Origin: Prosopocoilus inquinatus
Taxonomy: Eukaryota; Arthropoda; Insecta; Coleoptera; Lucanidae
Reading direction: 5' to 3'
Assembly (NCBI GenBank): GCA_036172665.1
Contig: CM069871.1
Coordinates: 58,340,713-58,404,712 of the forward strand
DNA length: 64,000 nucleotides
Positions 1-10,680 of the stretch are shown piece by piece. Below the pieces are notes generated by a model. The model worked only from the letters and a program-made list of their open reading frames with translations. It had not been told where the DNA came from and made no database searches. Made by a program: the position numbers and the translations under genes. Position 1 is the first letter of the stretch, and every line of letters starts with the position of its first letter.

Positions 1-185
1 GTATATTTTTTAGGATGATTAGATTGTTGCTAGGTTTAACATTTTTATGTATTTGTCAGTGTTGTTGTTGTTTTTAGACATTTTTTAGTGCTTTTAAGTT
101 GGTAGCGTACTGAAGATGGCAGCTTAGCTGCCGAAATACGTATCTACGGATATAAAAATTATTGTGGGTGGAGGTTAATTTTAAT
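1..185 (+). repeat. Penelope-like repeat with hammerhead motif, family 1, truncated by window edge
   Basis: This stretch matches 37561-37740 (minus strand) and the end at 37990-38122 (plus strand). All carry the shared run from tagtgcttttaagttggtag through a ribozyme motif to ggttaatttcaat-like ends. The homology starts at base 1, so the repeat probably extends upstream of the window. No ORF is present. HHR motifs of this form are established in the terminal repeats of Penelope-like elements; assigning this repeat to that class is inference. Confidence 0.6.
106..147 (+). ncRNA. Hammerhead ribozyme motif, family 1
   Basis: The conserved core CTGAAGA is at 110-116. Stem II is GGCAGC/GCTGCC (118-123 with 127-132, loop TTA). 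GAAA is at 133-136, followed by a palindromic TACGTA stem III and then TC as the predicted cleavage dinucleotide. The bases after it (TACG) pair with CGTA at 106-109 to form a 4-bp stem I. One extra T separates the core from stem II, unlike the textbook arrangement. Self-cleavage is predicted, not shown. Confidence 0.55.
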
Positions 186-560
186 TACCTTAGCGGTAAT
201 GTTACCGTAATATTACCAATAACAACTCAAGTGGCGACATCTTGCGCCGGAACTACCAATTACACTTTTATTTAATTTATTTATTTAATATTACGTATTT
301 CCACTAAATAAACGAAAATTATTTTAGATTATGAAATATTTATTTACTTTTTTCAGTATTTACGTTTTTCTTAAGTAATCATAAATATTCCTTGACCATT
401 TGTTTTATTGATTTACTTGCATTTTGCAAGTGTGCAACTCGAAATTAATTACGTTACGTCGACAACTGAGGTAACAGACGGTAACAAATTAATATTACCT
501 TATCGGTAACATTGGAAATTTACCGTAAGGTAACGTGGTAATATTACCGACTCAAAACAC
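186..560. repeat. GGTAAT/ATTACC-rich repeat stretch
   Basis: Clusters of ggtaatgttaccgtaatatt-like words occur at 185-222 and again at 475-552 (cggtaacaaattaatattac, ggtaacattgg, ggtaatattaccg), partly in inverted arrangement. The stretch is non-coding and looks like the two ends of a small unclassified repeat. From 560 to 1110 I see only AT-rich DNA. Confidence 0.35.
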
Positions 561-1110
561 TACTATTTACTAGTAAAAATAAATAAAGAAAGTAATATTT
601 AGAGATGTCCTATTTTGTCGTTTAATGCTTTATAATATTAAATAAGAATCAATTTATTTGTGGTCTGAAATTCGGGTTCAAACATTCGTGCCCCTCTTAG
701 TAATGTAAAAATTTCATGAAACATATTTTTTCGAAATGTTTCACGAAGTGTTTCATCTTCAATGAAATATATTGTAATCTCATTTTTTTTATTGTCATTA
801 ATTTTTAAAATTTCAAAATTGACATTCTATATTTCAACTGTCATGTTCTGTGCACGGTGCGGTAGGGGCAGAAATGTGAGCGAGAACGAATGTGTTTTAG
901 TGCATGCAAGAAGGAGAAAAAGAAACTGAAGAGTATGCCGAGAATCTTCAACTCTTTGATGCCAACAAAAATCAAATTTTTTCAAGCGTAAATTTAGTTC
1001 TATTTGTCAATTTGTCTACCTGTCAAAAATTTTCCTGTCGTCTACTTACTTATAAGCTCGCCTACAGTCGTCAAATAATTCTAACCGATTTTCGCCTATT
1101 TCTAATAAAT

Positions 1111-2633
1111 AGAGATCGGAATTACATATTTTGACGTCATCAATAAGAGTTTGGTCTGCGTAGAAAATTATTTTTATTACGTTTTTACTGTGTAATCCTT
1201 TCGAAAATAATTCGGGGGAAATTCTTCATAACGAGCCGGCACAGTACTGCCAACTCACTCACAAGTTTCAAATTCGATTTTTTTTTGTAGAAGACATTTT
1301 TTTGCATTTTGTCGTTAAAAATCGTTTTATACAGATTTGACGCTTAATAATAATAATAATAAGTTAAACTTAACCAATTACAACAGCGAGATTATTGAAT
1401 TTAATAGTAACGTTTTGTTTTCTTAAATTCACTTATAGTTTTATTTCTTTTTTCGAATATAATGCGATCTTTTTTTTTATCGATTATCGAGAATATCTCG
1501 CAGTAGTTTTGAATTGTACGATCGTTATTTGTTTTTCCATCTCTTTCTTTCTCGTTAAAGTTATCTATTATCTTTTTTTTTCAATTTACGTTTCGATTAC
1601 ATTTGTTTTAGTTGCTTTTGTAATACGATTACGATTCGCGTTTCTTTATGTGCTCTTCTTTTTTGTAAATTTTGAATTAGTCATGTCTTGAATGCATATT
1701 GCTTTTTTTAACGTAATAATTTCCGTTAGGAATTTTTATTTTACTTTTTCTTCGACTGTTAAAATGTTCTTCGTGTTTTTTCTTTAAATTTTCAACTGGT
1801 TACTAATTTTCACAAATTAAATTCTTTTCCTTTTCTTTTTTCTTGCAAACTCTTTCGATTGTCTCTTATCTCCTCTTTTCTTTTGGCAATCTATCAATTT
1901 CATTTTTATTTTATTTATTATTTGCTACTAACTGCCATCTTGAGAATTTTGAAGTCGGCATTTTTGGAATTTTATCGCGCAGGACTAAATGTAAAGGGAG
2001 GAGAAATTTCATCAATTCATGCGTTTTATTCTGATTTTATTGGAATGGTAATAACGCAGTCATTTTGTTTGTAAATATACGTGAAGGAAATGGCTATAGA
2101 AAACTAGTATTGAAGTACAATTCAAGTTCGATATTTGAGGTTAAGATCATGATTTTGAGGTACAAACAATAAATAGTTATTTCATAACAAAGACATATCG
2201 TATGCTAAAATTATTAAAATTGTTAAAATATATCCTATTTATGTTTTATTAAAGTTGCAGTTCGTAACCACGTTATTAACGTCTAATATTGAACTTGAAT
2301 ACTATTTCAATGCAAGTTTCTAGCCAAAACAAATAATATATTATTTATTATTTATTAAGTCCAATTGCGTATACAAAAAAAAACACAGAAAATTATGAAA
2401 TAACGCACTTCTAATAAAGAAAATAATCATTCACGTATTGCAGCGGTAAATAAAGCAGGCACGATGACGCATCTTGAAGTGACCTTGAATAGTTAAGAGG
2501 CAAGCTACTTACTTTATAAAGCTTGCGCCCAAGCAACTACCAAAATAATGATACGTTGACAACATTGCTGCAGAACTGCAGTATAACAAGCGCCCCCCCA
2601 ATGATGGCGTCAAAATATGTGATTCCGATCTCT
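1111..2633. repeat. 33-bp inverted repeat pair bounding 1.5 kb
   Basis: The arm at 1111-1143 (starting agagatcggaattacatatt) is repeated inverted at 2601-2633 with only a few differences. The interior is T-rich with no convincing ORF; the small ORFs at 1395-1691 and 1843-2074 are low-complexity Phe/Leu/Ile runs. It could be a decayed DNA transposon. Target duplications were not seen. Confidence 0.4.
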
Positions 2634-3204
2634 ACTGATAAATTATTTTGTACACTATAAAAAAAAATCGTGTGATTTTTTTGATATTTTCCGATTTTTT
2701 GTTCTCATGTTTATTTGATGTTATCATCCAAATGCAAATCATGCGCGGACGCGCACACTTTTTGCGCGGCAAATTTAAAATAAGTTTCATGAAATTTCTG
2801 AATGCTACGAAATATTTCAATGAAATGAAATTTACGTCATATGAAATTGAAATGTTTCAGCTTTACAACGCTAGCCCCTCTTAGAATTTTTTTGTCATTC
2901 TCATTTGTTTATCGACTGTTTCTGTGATTGAAATTAATTGTCAAATATTGCTGTCTCTTTTTTTGTTTATTTGTTTTTATTATTTTTTGACAGAATGTCT
3001 ACACAGTAAGTAGTTTCCTTTATGTTCGTCTCTTATTTATTATCTTCTTTTTCTGCTTTCTCCTCGAAGCCATCGTTTTTATTCGTTTCAATTCTCCTTA
3101 CTTACCTACATTTTTTGAAAAGTCCAAAAATTTTCTGTATTTTTTTCTGTTTTCATTTAGAAAATTTTGTTGCAAATCGTTTTGATTGCAGTGAATCCCT
3201 CGAG

Positions 3205-3260
3205 CAGCCTCTGTACAGCTCTTTCGGCTCTACTTGGGACTTCATCAGCAGTAGCGTAGC
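3205..3260 (-). ncRNA. Decayed hammerhead motif, family 2
   Basis: On the minus strand the core reads CTGATGA (complement of 3242-3248) and GAAA (complement of 3222-3225). The stem II halves no longer pair well compared with the intact copies at 6580-6628 and 22974-23022. It is probably inactive. Confidence 0.4.
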
Positions 3261-3957
3261 TCGAGAGTTCCAGTGCAAACCAAAACGATTCAACCAAGGT
3301 TAATCGCAGCAATTTTTTTTTAATCTTTCATTATGTTTCGACAGCAAGCATGGCCGCCTTGCACGGAATGACTTATTATGTAGCAAACTGGCTTCAATTT
3401 GTCAATCATAATGCAATGTCAGGTCAAAAAGCGATCGTAGGATGTCGCCGTTTAAGCTATTCGTCTTATTTACACTTAGAGCTGTATTTTTTCTGTAATG
3501 TATTCTATTTCTTGTTCTTTCGGGAATATTACAATTGTCATTTGTTTCTCTTGCTTTTGTGGGAAGTTTTCGTTTTTGTTTCCTTATGCCTGATGTTTTT
3601 AGAGTCGTCGAAAACGTTCTTCACTTTCTTATTTTTTATTATTTTGTTTCTGATTTATTGTTGGGATATTAAGACATTATACTTGCTATTAAATTTGTCT
3701 ATTCGCTTTTTTTTGTTTCCTTGGCCATTATATCTTGAGCCTTTACTCTTTTTATTTTTCACCATCAAATCTACATTTCGCTTAGAGTTTTTATTATGTT
3801 TTTTTTATGATTAGAATTTCTTTTTTTTTAGTTACGTTTTTTTTTTTAATTGAAACACCCCATACTCACCGGGAAAAGTTTGAGATTTGAAAGATGGTTC
3901 ATGGTGTCTTAGAATTTGTCTGTTTTAATACAAAACTCGGTGAAATTTTTTAGCTAC

Positions 3958-4006
3958 GTCTCTGCTGAAGAAGCCCCAAGCAGGGCTGAAACAGCTGTAC
4001 AGAGGC
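3958..4006 (+). ncRNA. Hammerhead ribozyme motif, family 2
   Basis: CTGAAGA is at 3965-3971. Stem II is AGCCC/GGGCT (3972-3976 with 3983-3987, loop CCAAGCA less its paired ends). GAAA is at 3988-3991. A palindromic CAGCTG stem III is at 3992-3997, then TA, with cleavage predicted after 3999. The following CAGAGGC pairs with GTCTCTG-type bases at 3958-3964, giving a 7-bp stem I with one G-U pair. All core residues are present. Other copies have TC rather than TA at the cleavage site; both satisfy the NUH rule. Confidence 0.65.
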
Positions 4007-4057
4007 TGTTCGAGGTTTTCACTGTAATCAAAAACGATTTGCACAATTTTTTTTTTT

Positions 4058-5240
4058 AATTATTTTTAATGTTTTAATGCTTACGTTTTATTATTTTTAA
4101 TTTATTCTAATTTTGAAAGTAATTATTTAATAATTTTCTGCATTAATGTAGCTGACTTTTCTTAAATTAATTAGTTTTGTACATTTACTAAAAGTGCAAA
4201 TTTGACAAATATTTAAAAATAGGAAAAAGATGGAAAATTGTTTTGAATATTAAAAAAAAAATAGGAACATGCTTATTTTCAGCCATTTAATCAAAAAGAA
4301 AAATGTTCTTATTGCTTTCAGTACAGGCTACCACATAAACAACTGTGTTCTTTGGGTTGCCTATACTATGATCCCTTATTTTTTTAAAAGGTCAATTTAG
4401 TATTCTTAAATATACGGGTGTTATAAAAATGGTTATTTAAAATTAATTATCTATCATTTTTCAACGCAATTTAATTAATTTTCTCTGTTAAGGCAGGTGA
4501 AAATAAAAAAAAAAACAAAAATCAAAGTGTAATTTGTAATTTTTTGGTGCCTATTGTTTATTTTTTGAAATCCGGAAGAACTGCAAAATTATGTAAACAC
4601 TTACTTCTACACTTTTTTTTTCTTTCTTGTTTTCGTTATTTTTACCGACTTTAGTGTAAGGTGTAGGCAACTTTTCGGACTGCTGAGTTCGTTGGTTTGC
4701 CTATACCGAGGTTTCTCGTTGGCAAAATAAAATTAATTGTTTATCATTTTTAAAGGTGTCAATAACTTTCTCCATTAATACATGTGGAAATCAAAAAATA
4801 AATTAAATTACGATTTTTTTGGACTCCTGTTATAGTTCTGTTCTGAAATCAGAAAGAAATGGAAAATTTTTAAGCACATAAGAATCTGAAAGTTTCTATT
4901 TGTTGACGAAAAATCAGCGAAAACCTGGGAACCCTATTTTGATTTGCTTTCTTTTCTTTCTTTTTTTTTTCTTTGTGAATATTGAAGTACCATCACGTTG
5001 TGAATGTTTATTTAATAAATAATTTTAATATTAATCTTTTAATCTTTCGTAGTGATCAATCACTTCATTTAGGAATTATATATTTTTTTTCATTTCAATT
5101 GTCTTTCTCGATCGTCAAAACTTTGTTTCGTTTTTGCTCATTTCCATTTTCCTTTCTTCATTTCTTTTTCCGTAAACGAACGTTGCGATTGTAATTAATT
5201 TCCATTTTTCATTTTTATTTGTGTATTCAATCTTGAACGT
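4058..5240. repeat. AT-rich stretch with a degenerate ~340-bp tandem duplication
   Basis: The segment around 4330-4620 and the segment around 4670-4900 share an ordered series of words: ttgcctata, aaaattaatt, tatcattttt, ttaattttctc, gtggaaat-like, and tttttggtgcc/tttttggactcc. This suggests an old duplication. No ORF is credible. The rest of the interval is AT-rich with nothing recognised. Confidence 0.3.
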
Positions 5241-5242
5241 AC

Positions 5243-5520
5243 ACAGGCTGTCCACCGAGTGCCACGGTCTTCTCTATCGTCTAAAGTATACAAGATAGAA
5301 AAGAAATTCAAACGAGCTGAGGTGTAACTCAGTCAGCTCCATTTTTTAAAATTATTTTGGGCTATACAGGCTGTTCAGTAACTGAGAGCCATACCAAAGT
5401 TATATTTTTTTTAATGGAACACCCAGTATGTTTTTACGTATTTCGAAAGTACGCATATAAAGTAGGTAATAATCAAAAGAGTTTTTAAGATATTAATGAC
5501 AGTGTATAAAAAGTTGCTTT
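5243..5520 (+). repeat. Partial direct copy of the long-TIR element end
   Basis: This segment repeats 5951-6250 in the same orientation. Both run from aca-ggctgtccacc/cagggtgtccact through gagctgaggtgtaactcagt and the AATGGAACACCCAGTAT motif to gtttttaagatattaatga. It lacks an inverted partner on the right side, so it is a truncated relative of the element at 5951-8093. Confidence 0.6.
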
Positions 5521-6527
5521 GCTTTGAAGTTTGCACTTTTCATTATTTCGAAATTAAATTCCGCATACCTACTGCAACGTAAAAAATAGAAATGTGATTA
5601 TATTGAATTATGAAAATGAAAAATAATTATTAGGAGTATTATTAATGAGAATGACAATTCTTATTAAAATAACGTATGTTACGTTAAAACAATGCAAGCG
5701 TACAACAAAGGTTGCCTACTTTACCTTACAACGTGTTTTTATTCTCCGCTTTCTCTTTAAAACACTTTAAAATCAATGTTGCCAACCGTAAAATTATAAT
5801 CGCCGTGGATTCGACTGATCATTTAGTAATCAATACCAGCGACTTCGTTTTCAAAATCACATTCAGGTATAAAACGCTCGTTTCCAAGATTTTGAATGAG
5901 AATAATTTTATTCGAAAAGTAAAAATGAACGTTCAAACAAAATAATAATACAGGGTGTCCACTGACTGCCGCGGTCTTCTTTACCATCTGAAGTATACAA
6001 GGTAGAAAAGAAATTCAAGCGAGCTGAGGTGTAACTCAGTCAGCTCTATTTTCTAAAATTATTTTTGGCTATACCGGGTTTTCACTAACTGAGAGCCATA
6101 CCAAAGTTATATTTTTTTTTAATGGAACACCCAGTATATTTTTACATATTTCGAAAGTACGCACAACGAGTAGGTAATAACCAAAAATTTCGGGAAGTTT
6201 TATTTAAGAGTTTTTAAGATATTAATGATGGTATAAAAAATTGCTCTAGTTTGAGCTCTTATAGTTTGATTATTTATTTACATTTCATCGTGAATTTTTG
6301 TAGGTAGACAAATTGCACAACAGCTTCAAGTTATTAGTTATTATGTGTATAGGGTGTTGAATTTTGAAAAAGTTAATTTTTCTCAACATTTTCAAATGGA
6401 ACATCTTGTATGTCTAAACTCTTGTGAAACACTGCATAATAAGCTTTCATAAAACGTCAAATATATTTGTCCAAACTGAACATATCGCGAAATAGGAATT
6501 ACTCATTTTTTTAACTACAATATTGAC

Positions 6528-6908
6528 TTTAGAAAAAATTTGTGCAAATCATTTTTGATTGCAGTGAGAACCTCGAGCAGCCTCTGGACAGCTGTTTCAG
6601 CCCTGCTTGGGGCTTCTTCAGCAGAAACGTAGCTCGACATTCCCACGGCAGACCAAAAACGACTTGCCCAATTTATTCGCAAATGCGATGTAAGAATGAT
6701 GAACATATAAAATAGCGACATCTTACTATCGCTTTTTGACCTAACATTGCAGTAGGATAGACAAATTGAAGCGGGATTTGCTCCTAATGAGTCCCCCATG
6801 CATGGCCGCCTTGCATGGGGACTCATTAGGAGCAAATCGCGCTTCAATTTGTCTATCCTACTGCAATGTTAGGTCAAAAAGCGATAGTAAGATGTCGCTA
6901 TTTTATAT
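6528..6908 (-). mobile_element. Compact 381-bp hammerhead element with 12-bp target duplication
   Basis: The element is bounded by perfect 12-bp direct repeats TACAATATTGAC (6516-6527 and 6909-6920). Reading the plus strand it holds, in order, a minus-strand HHR (6580-6628), a spacer, segment A beginning ATATAAAATAGCGACAT (6705), part of segment B, and then an inverted copy of B+A (about 6803-6908). The last 204 bp therefore form a near-perfect hairpin. The HHR-sense strand is minus, which puts the foldback at its 5' end. The insertion interrupts the left arm of the surrounding palindrome, so it is younger than that palindrome. There is no ORF; the ORFs on both strands across 6766-6847 come from the hairpin. 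Confidence 0.75.
6580..6628 (-). ncRNA. Hammerhead ribozyme motif, family 2 (intact)
   Basis: On the minus strand the order is as follows. Stem I strand GTTTCTG is the complement of 6622-6628. Core CTGAAGA is the complement of 6615-6621. Stem II is AGCCC/GGGCT with a 6-nt loop. GAAA is the complement of 6595-6598. The palindromic CAGCTG stem III is at 6589-6594. Cleavage dinucleotide UC comes next, then CAGAGGC closes a 7-bp stem I (two G-U). The predicted cut lies between plus-strand positions 6587 and 6586. All required core bases are present. Confidence 0.7.
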
Positions 6909-8473
6909 TACAATATTGACGTTTTTTAGCCTATTCGACCGGTCCTTCTGTTTTATTTTGTCGATAAATTAACAAATATTAGTTAATTGAATTATTAAAT
7001 CAGAAAAGAATAAAGTAATGTACAATTAAGAATAATAACTATTAAATTAGAAAATAATAGAAAATAATGAACAAATTAAGAATGACAAGGAACCATTGGA
7101 TCTAGAAAATTTATATTAATTATTCAAATTGTTTTTCAGCTTCTTGTAAATACTTCTTACTTCTAGTAATCTTGACGCCAAAAGACAGCTTTTGTTGCTT
7201 TCTCCTATTAGGTGTGTTACGTCACGTGACTTTTCATTATTAAAATCCATTTTGTTAACATAAAAAGAAGAACAAAGTTGTAAAAGTACTGTGTCACTAA
7301 TATAAACAATTGTTCTGTCAATTAAAAATTCATGGCAACTGTTTTCCTATTTTCTAGCAAACGTCAACGTCAACGTCAACGAATTAGTTTAATAGGAACA
7401 TATTCAATTACTTTGAACACAAAATAAAACATATTCATTGATTTATCATCTAACTGAAACAGAAAAACCGGACGGAAAGGCTAAATAACGTTAATATTGA
7501 AAGAAAAAAAATATTTCATTGCTGTCTCGCGATTTCTTCAGTTCTGACAAAAACATTTGGCGTTTTATGAAAGCTTATTATGCAGTGTTTCACAAGAGTT
7601 TAGATATACAAGATGTTCCATTTGAAAATGTTGAGAAAAATTAACTTTTTCAAAATTCAACACCCTATACACATAATAACTAATAAATTGAAGCTGTTGT
7701 GCAATTTCTGTAGATGAGATATTGTGTTGTCTACCTACAAAAATTCACGATGAAATGTAAATAAATAATCAAACTATAAGAGCTCAAACTAGAGCAATTT
7801 TTTATACACCATCATTAATATCTTAAAAACTCTTAAAGAAAACTTCCCGAAATTTTTGGTTATTACCTACTCGTTGTGCGTACTTTCGAAATATGTAAAA
7901 ATATACTGGGTGTTCCATTAAAAAAAATATAACTTTGGTATGGCTCTCAGTTACTGAAAACCCGGTATAGCCAAAAATAATTTTAGAAAATAGAGCTGAC
8001 TGAGTTACACCTCAGCTCGCTTGAATTTCTTTTCTACCTTGTATACTTCAGATGGTAAAGAAGACCGCGGCAGTCAGTGGACACCCTGTATTATTAGTTT
8101 GTTTGAACGTTCATTTTTACTTTTCGAATAAAATTATTCTCATTCAAAACCTTGAAACGAGCGTTTTATACTTGAATGTGATTTTGAAAACGAAGTCGCT
8201 GGTATTGATTACTAAATGATCATTCGAATCCACTGCGATTATAACTTTACGGTTGGCAACATTGATTTTAAAGTGCTTTAAAGAGAAAGCGGAGAATAAA
8301 AACACGTTGTAAGGTAAAATAGGCAACCTTTCTTGTACAGTTGCATTTTTTTAACGTAACATACGATGTTTTAATAAGAATTGTTATTCTCGTTAATAAT
8401 ACTCCTAATAATTATTTTTCATTTTCATAATCCAATATACTCAAATTTCTTTCTAAATAATGAAAAGTGCAAA

Positions 8474-9178
8474 GAAGAAAAGAATGCAAACGGCAAACTA
8501 ACGAAAGTAATCACTAACGATATCATAAATCAGAGTGATTGGTGATCGCCTAAAAGTTTGAAGATTATTTATAAACGAAGTTAATCATTCGTTCAACAAC
8601 TTTGAAGTAAAGTAAATATTGAATCTGTAGTTAAGTCATGTTCATGCATTTTAGGGACACTTGTACTTACTTGGTGAACTTTTTCCATTCGAAACATGAG
8701 GCTGGGTCCGACATCTTTAGGCGATTAAAAAGCATTTTATAAACGAATTAAATTCCAATAATTATCTCTTGTTGTAATTTTTATTGAATTGAAAACGCTG
8801 TATCTGTTATTCCTAATTTCTTAAAATACTTACTAAAGATTAAATTAATAAAATTTTCAAATTTAACTTAATGTTTTTAATATGATATTAGAAATATAGA
8901 AATTATTTGCAACGTCGCAAGTCAGTTTCGATTGCATTGGTCAAAAACGGTTAAACTGGTCAGACTAAACCACGTGATTACTTTTCTCATTCGCTGATTG
9001 GTTAACTTGTTTGGTCTGACTTTAACCTTGACGATTTCATTCAATTTGACAATTGACTTAACTGAGCCTTAATTAAAAATGTCATGCTAAAGCCCTAAGC
9101 TCCTGATATGCTAATACTATCCTTTTTTTAAAATTTTTATCATTTTCTTAAGTAACTCTTGCGTTTATTTTGTTTCAG
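8474..9178. other. Intronic DNA upstream of exon a
   Basis: AT-rich with no recognised coding sequence. A short imperfect inverted pair (gtcagactaaacc at 8970-8982, ggtctgacttt at 9022-9032) is the only structure seen. The expected exon preceding exon a is not here. Confidence 0.4.
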
Positions 9179-9359
9179 TTTACTCGTAAACTTAACAACC
9201 CCTGCGCTCATCCTGTGGCATGAAGAGATACCGACGGAGAAGACTGCGAGAAACCATTATCTTCAAATCGAAGAACATCTTCAGGGATATAAGCAGTCTT
9301 TCGCCGACGAAACTGTTTGGGCTGTGTTGAGCAGTAGAATAAGTAAAATTCTTGAAATA
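9179..9359 (+). CDS. timeout: timeout (TIMELESS orthologue) internal exon a
   Basis: This is the first timeout exon in the window. The protein stabilises stalled replication forks with TIPIN and supports sister-chromatid cohesion. The exon follows a pyrimidine-rich acceptor ending tgtttcag at 9178 and stops before donor gtaagt at 9360. It starts with one base completing a split codon, then 60 codons including LLVNLTTPALILW, and ends in phase 0. The same segment in vertebrate TIMELESS reads VNLTQPALL, followed by a Gln/Tyr-rich helix; here that helix holds HYLQIEEHLQGYKQSFADE. It belongs to the TIMELESS N-terminal helical-repeat domain. The roughly 80 residues that should precede it were not found in 1-9178, so the start codon lies upstream. 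The clock paralogue timeless is less likely, because the later exons match the TIMELESS/timeout branch. Confidence 0.92.
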
Positions 9360-9929
9360 GTAAGTAACTGTTTGTAGTTTAGCCACAGTAACAAAACAGG
9401 TAATTGTTTTCGACTGAACTATAGGCAATCGCTTCAGCAACGGTCAAAATATGGTTTCTTCATTTATTAATTATGTATCCCACGTGAGAGTTATGAAAAC
9501 ATTAAAATAATGTTAACACTATTAACAAGTCATTACACACAACTGTGTATACTTTTATAATAAACATATCAACGCTTTGATGCCAACTCATTGTTTTATT
9601 GCATTCTATAGGCAACCGACTACATATACACAATGCGTGTAGTCATGGTCATAGTTGTAGGGGTGAACGTAGATTGAGGTAATTATAGACAAAATAATAA
9701 TTTCAATGTTCATAGTGATGAAACGACAGCGAGTTATTTATCTAATAATTTAAGGGTGGTCTACCTGAATATTCATCCGAAACTCTTTTACTCTGCTAAA
9801 CAACGAAATCACCTCCGTTTTACAAAAAACCTAACTTACTCCTTTCAACCAACGAGCCACCGCTGGAAAGCGACTTTCTTGTTTGGCAGCCAGTTTGCGT
9901 TTTATAGCCGAAAATGTTCTGTCAAAAGT

Positions 9930-10110
9930 GTTTCCCTCGGAACGTCAAAACGGGACCGTTAGTTTCCTAATAAGATTGACATTTTCTCCTCCCTCGTACT
10001 GTCTCTCTCTCTCTCTCTCTTCTCTCTAAAAGTGTTTCCCTCGGAACGTCAGAACAAGGCCAATATTTACCTAAAAGATTGTTAAATTTTCCTTCCTGGT
10101 CGTCCCTCCC
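9930..10110. repeat. Tandem duplication with a CT microsatellite
   Basis: The run aagtgtttccctcggaacgt occurs at 9924-9945 and again at 10029-10049, each followed by a related segment ending gattg/attttc/tcct. A (TC)n tract at 10003-10028 lies between the copies. This is a two-unit tandem repeat of about 105 bp. Confidence 0.5.
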
Positions 10111-10680
10111 TTATCAGGTCCGCAGCTTGTTGTGGGGATATCTGGGGTGCGTCGGCATCTGGCTGACGTCGTGGTCTCCTCATGCGAGTCGTCGCCAAAC
10201 AATTTGACGAACTTCCTTTTCATCCACGCCGAGGTTGAAGGTGACTTTAAGGTCATGGCATCCTCTTTACTTAATTCTGGCACGTCCTAAACAAATAAAT
10301 CATGCTTCTTACAACATGTTCTAGTTATTATTTTGTAGGGATTCTATGGAAATTAAACCAAGAATATTGAAAATAAAATCTTTTACTCGGGATCACGACC
10401 AAGCTTCGGATGAAAGTATGGAACTCAATTTCATTCTCATAAGCGCCACGTTAAGTAGGCGGTATCCCGATCGCATACTTTGTGTTTGTCTTCGCATTAA
10501 CAGCTCGGCGCGTTGCCTTCAAGAGACGAAGTGACCAAGTGACCGTGAATATCCATACAAACTTAAACGCTTAACTTTTAAATATGTTAATTGTTTTTAT
10601 AAACGTCCGTGCTACATCCCCCCGCTGCCTTTCGGGACACTTTACATCACATATTTTTGCCAGCTAATGGAGGAGTTCTG

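Larger units (their letters stand above)
3158..4057. mobile_element. Degraded hammerhead-bearing foldback element, family 2
   Basis: The left end (gaaaattttgttgcaaatcg) carries a minus-strand HHR. Then 3327-3460 is an inverted copy of the A/B segments found at 22787-22930. The right end (3958-4052) carries a plus-strand HHR running to cgatttgcacaat. Opposed HHRs at the two ends also occur at 22787-23232. About 480 bp of T-rich DNA (3470-3940) lies between. Boundaries are approximate and no target duplication was found. Confidence 0.5.
5951..8093. mobile_element. Long-terminal-inverted-repeat (foldback) DNA element
   Basis: The ends read CAGGGTGTCCACTGACTGCC and its complement, flanked by TA on both sides (ata|CAGGG and CCCTG|tat). 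The inverted repeats exceed 500 bp. It shares the internal AATGGAACACCCAGTATATT-like word with the elements at 13912-17295 and 19611-20163, so the three look related. There is no transposase. The palindrome extends beyond these ends, so the element sits inside a larger inverted duplication or is itself nested. Confidence 0.55.
5530..8473. repeat. 2.9-kb inverted duplication (palindrome)
   Basis: The left arm runs from ttgcacttttcattatttcg (5531) to about 6974. The right arm runs inverted from about 7438 to 8472. The arms match over roughly 1 kb, apart from a 393-bp insertion with target duplication in the left arm (6516-6908). The near-identical small ORFs at 5712-5945 (+) and 8144-8326 (-) are a consequence of the palindrome, not genes. 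The loop (6975-7437) has no ORF. Confidence 0.8.

Noticed and set aside
1395..1691. 98-codon hydrophobic ORF
   Set aside because: Low-complexity T-rich DNA that translates to Phe/Leu/Val/Tyr; no homology or signals.
3350..3814. 154-codon ORF with membrane-like composition
   Set aside because: Begins in the ribozyme element's inverted segment and continues through T-rich intronic DNA.
5712..5945. 77-codon ORF with a near-identical 60-codon ORF on the other strand at 8144-8326
   Set aside because: They are the two arms of the palindrome; similarity reflects inverted duplication, no domain or splice context supports coding.
6766..6847. ORFs on both strands starting with the same residues
   Set aside because: Both are products of the hairpin in the 381-bp ribozyme element; no gene.
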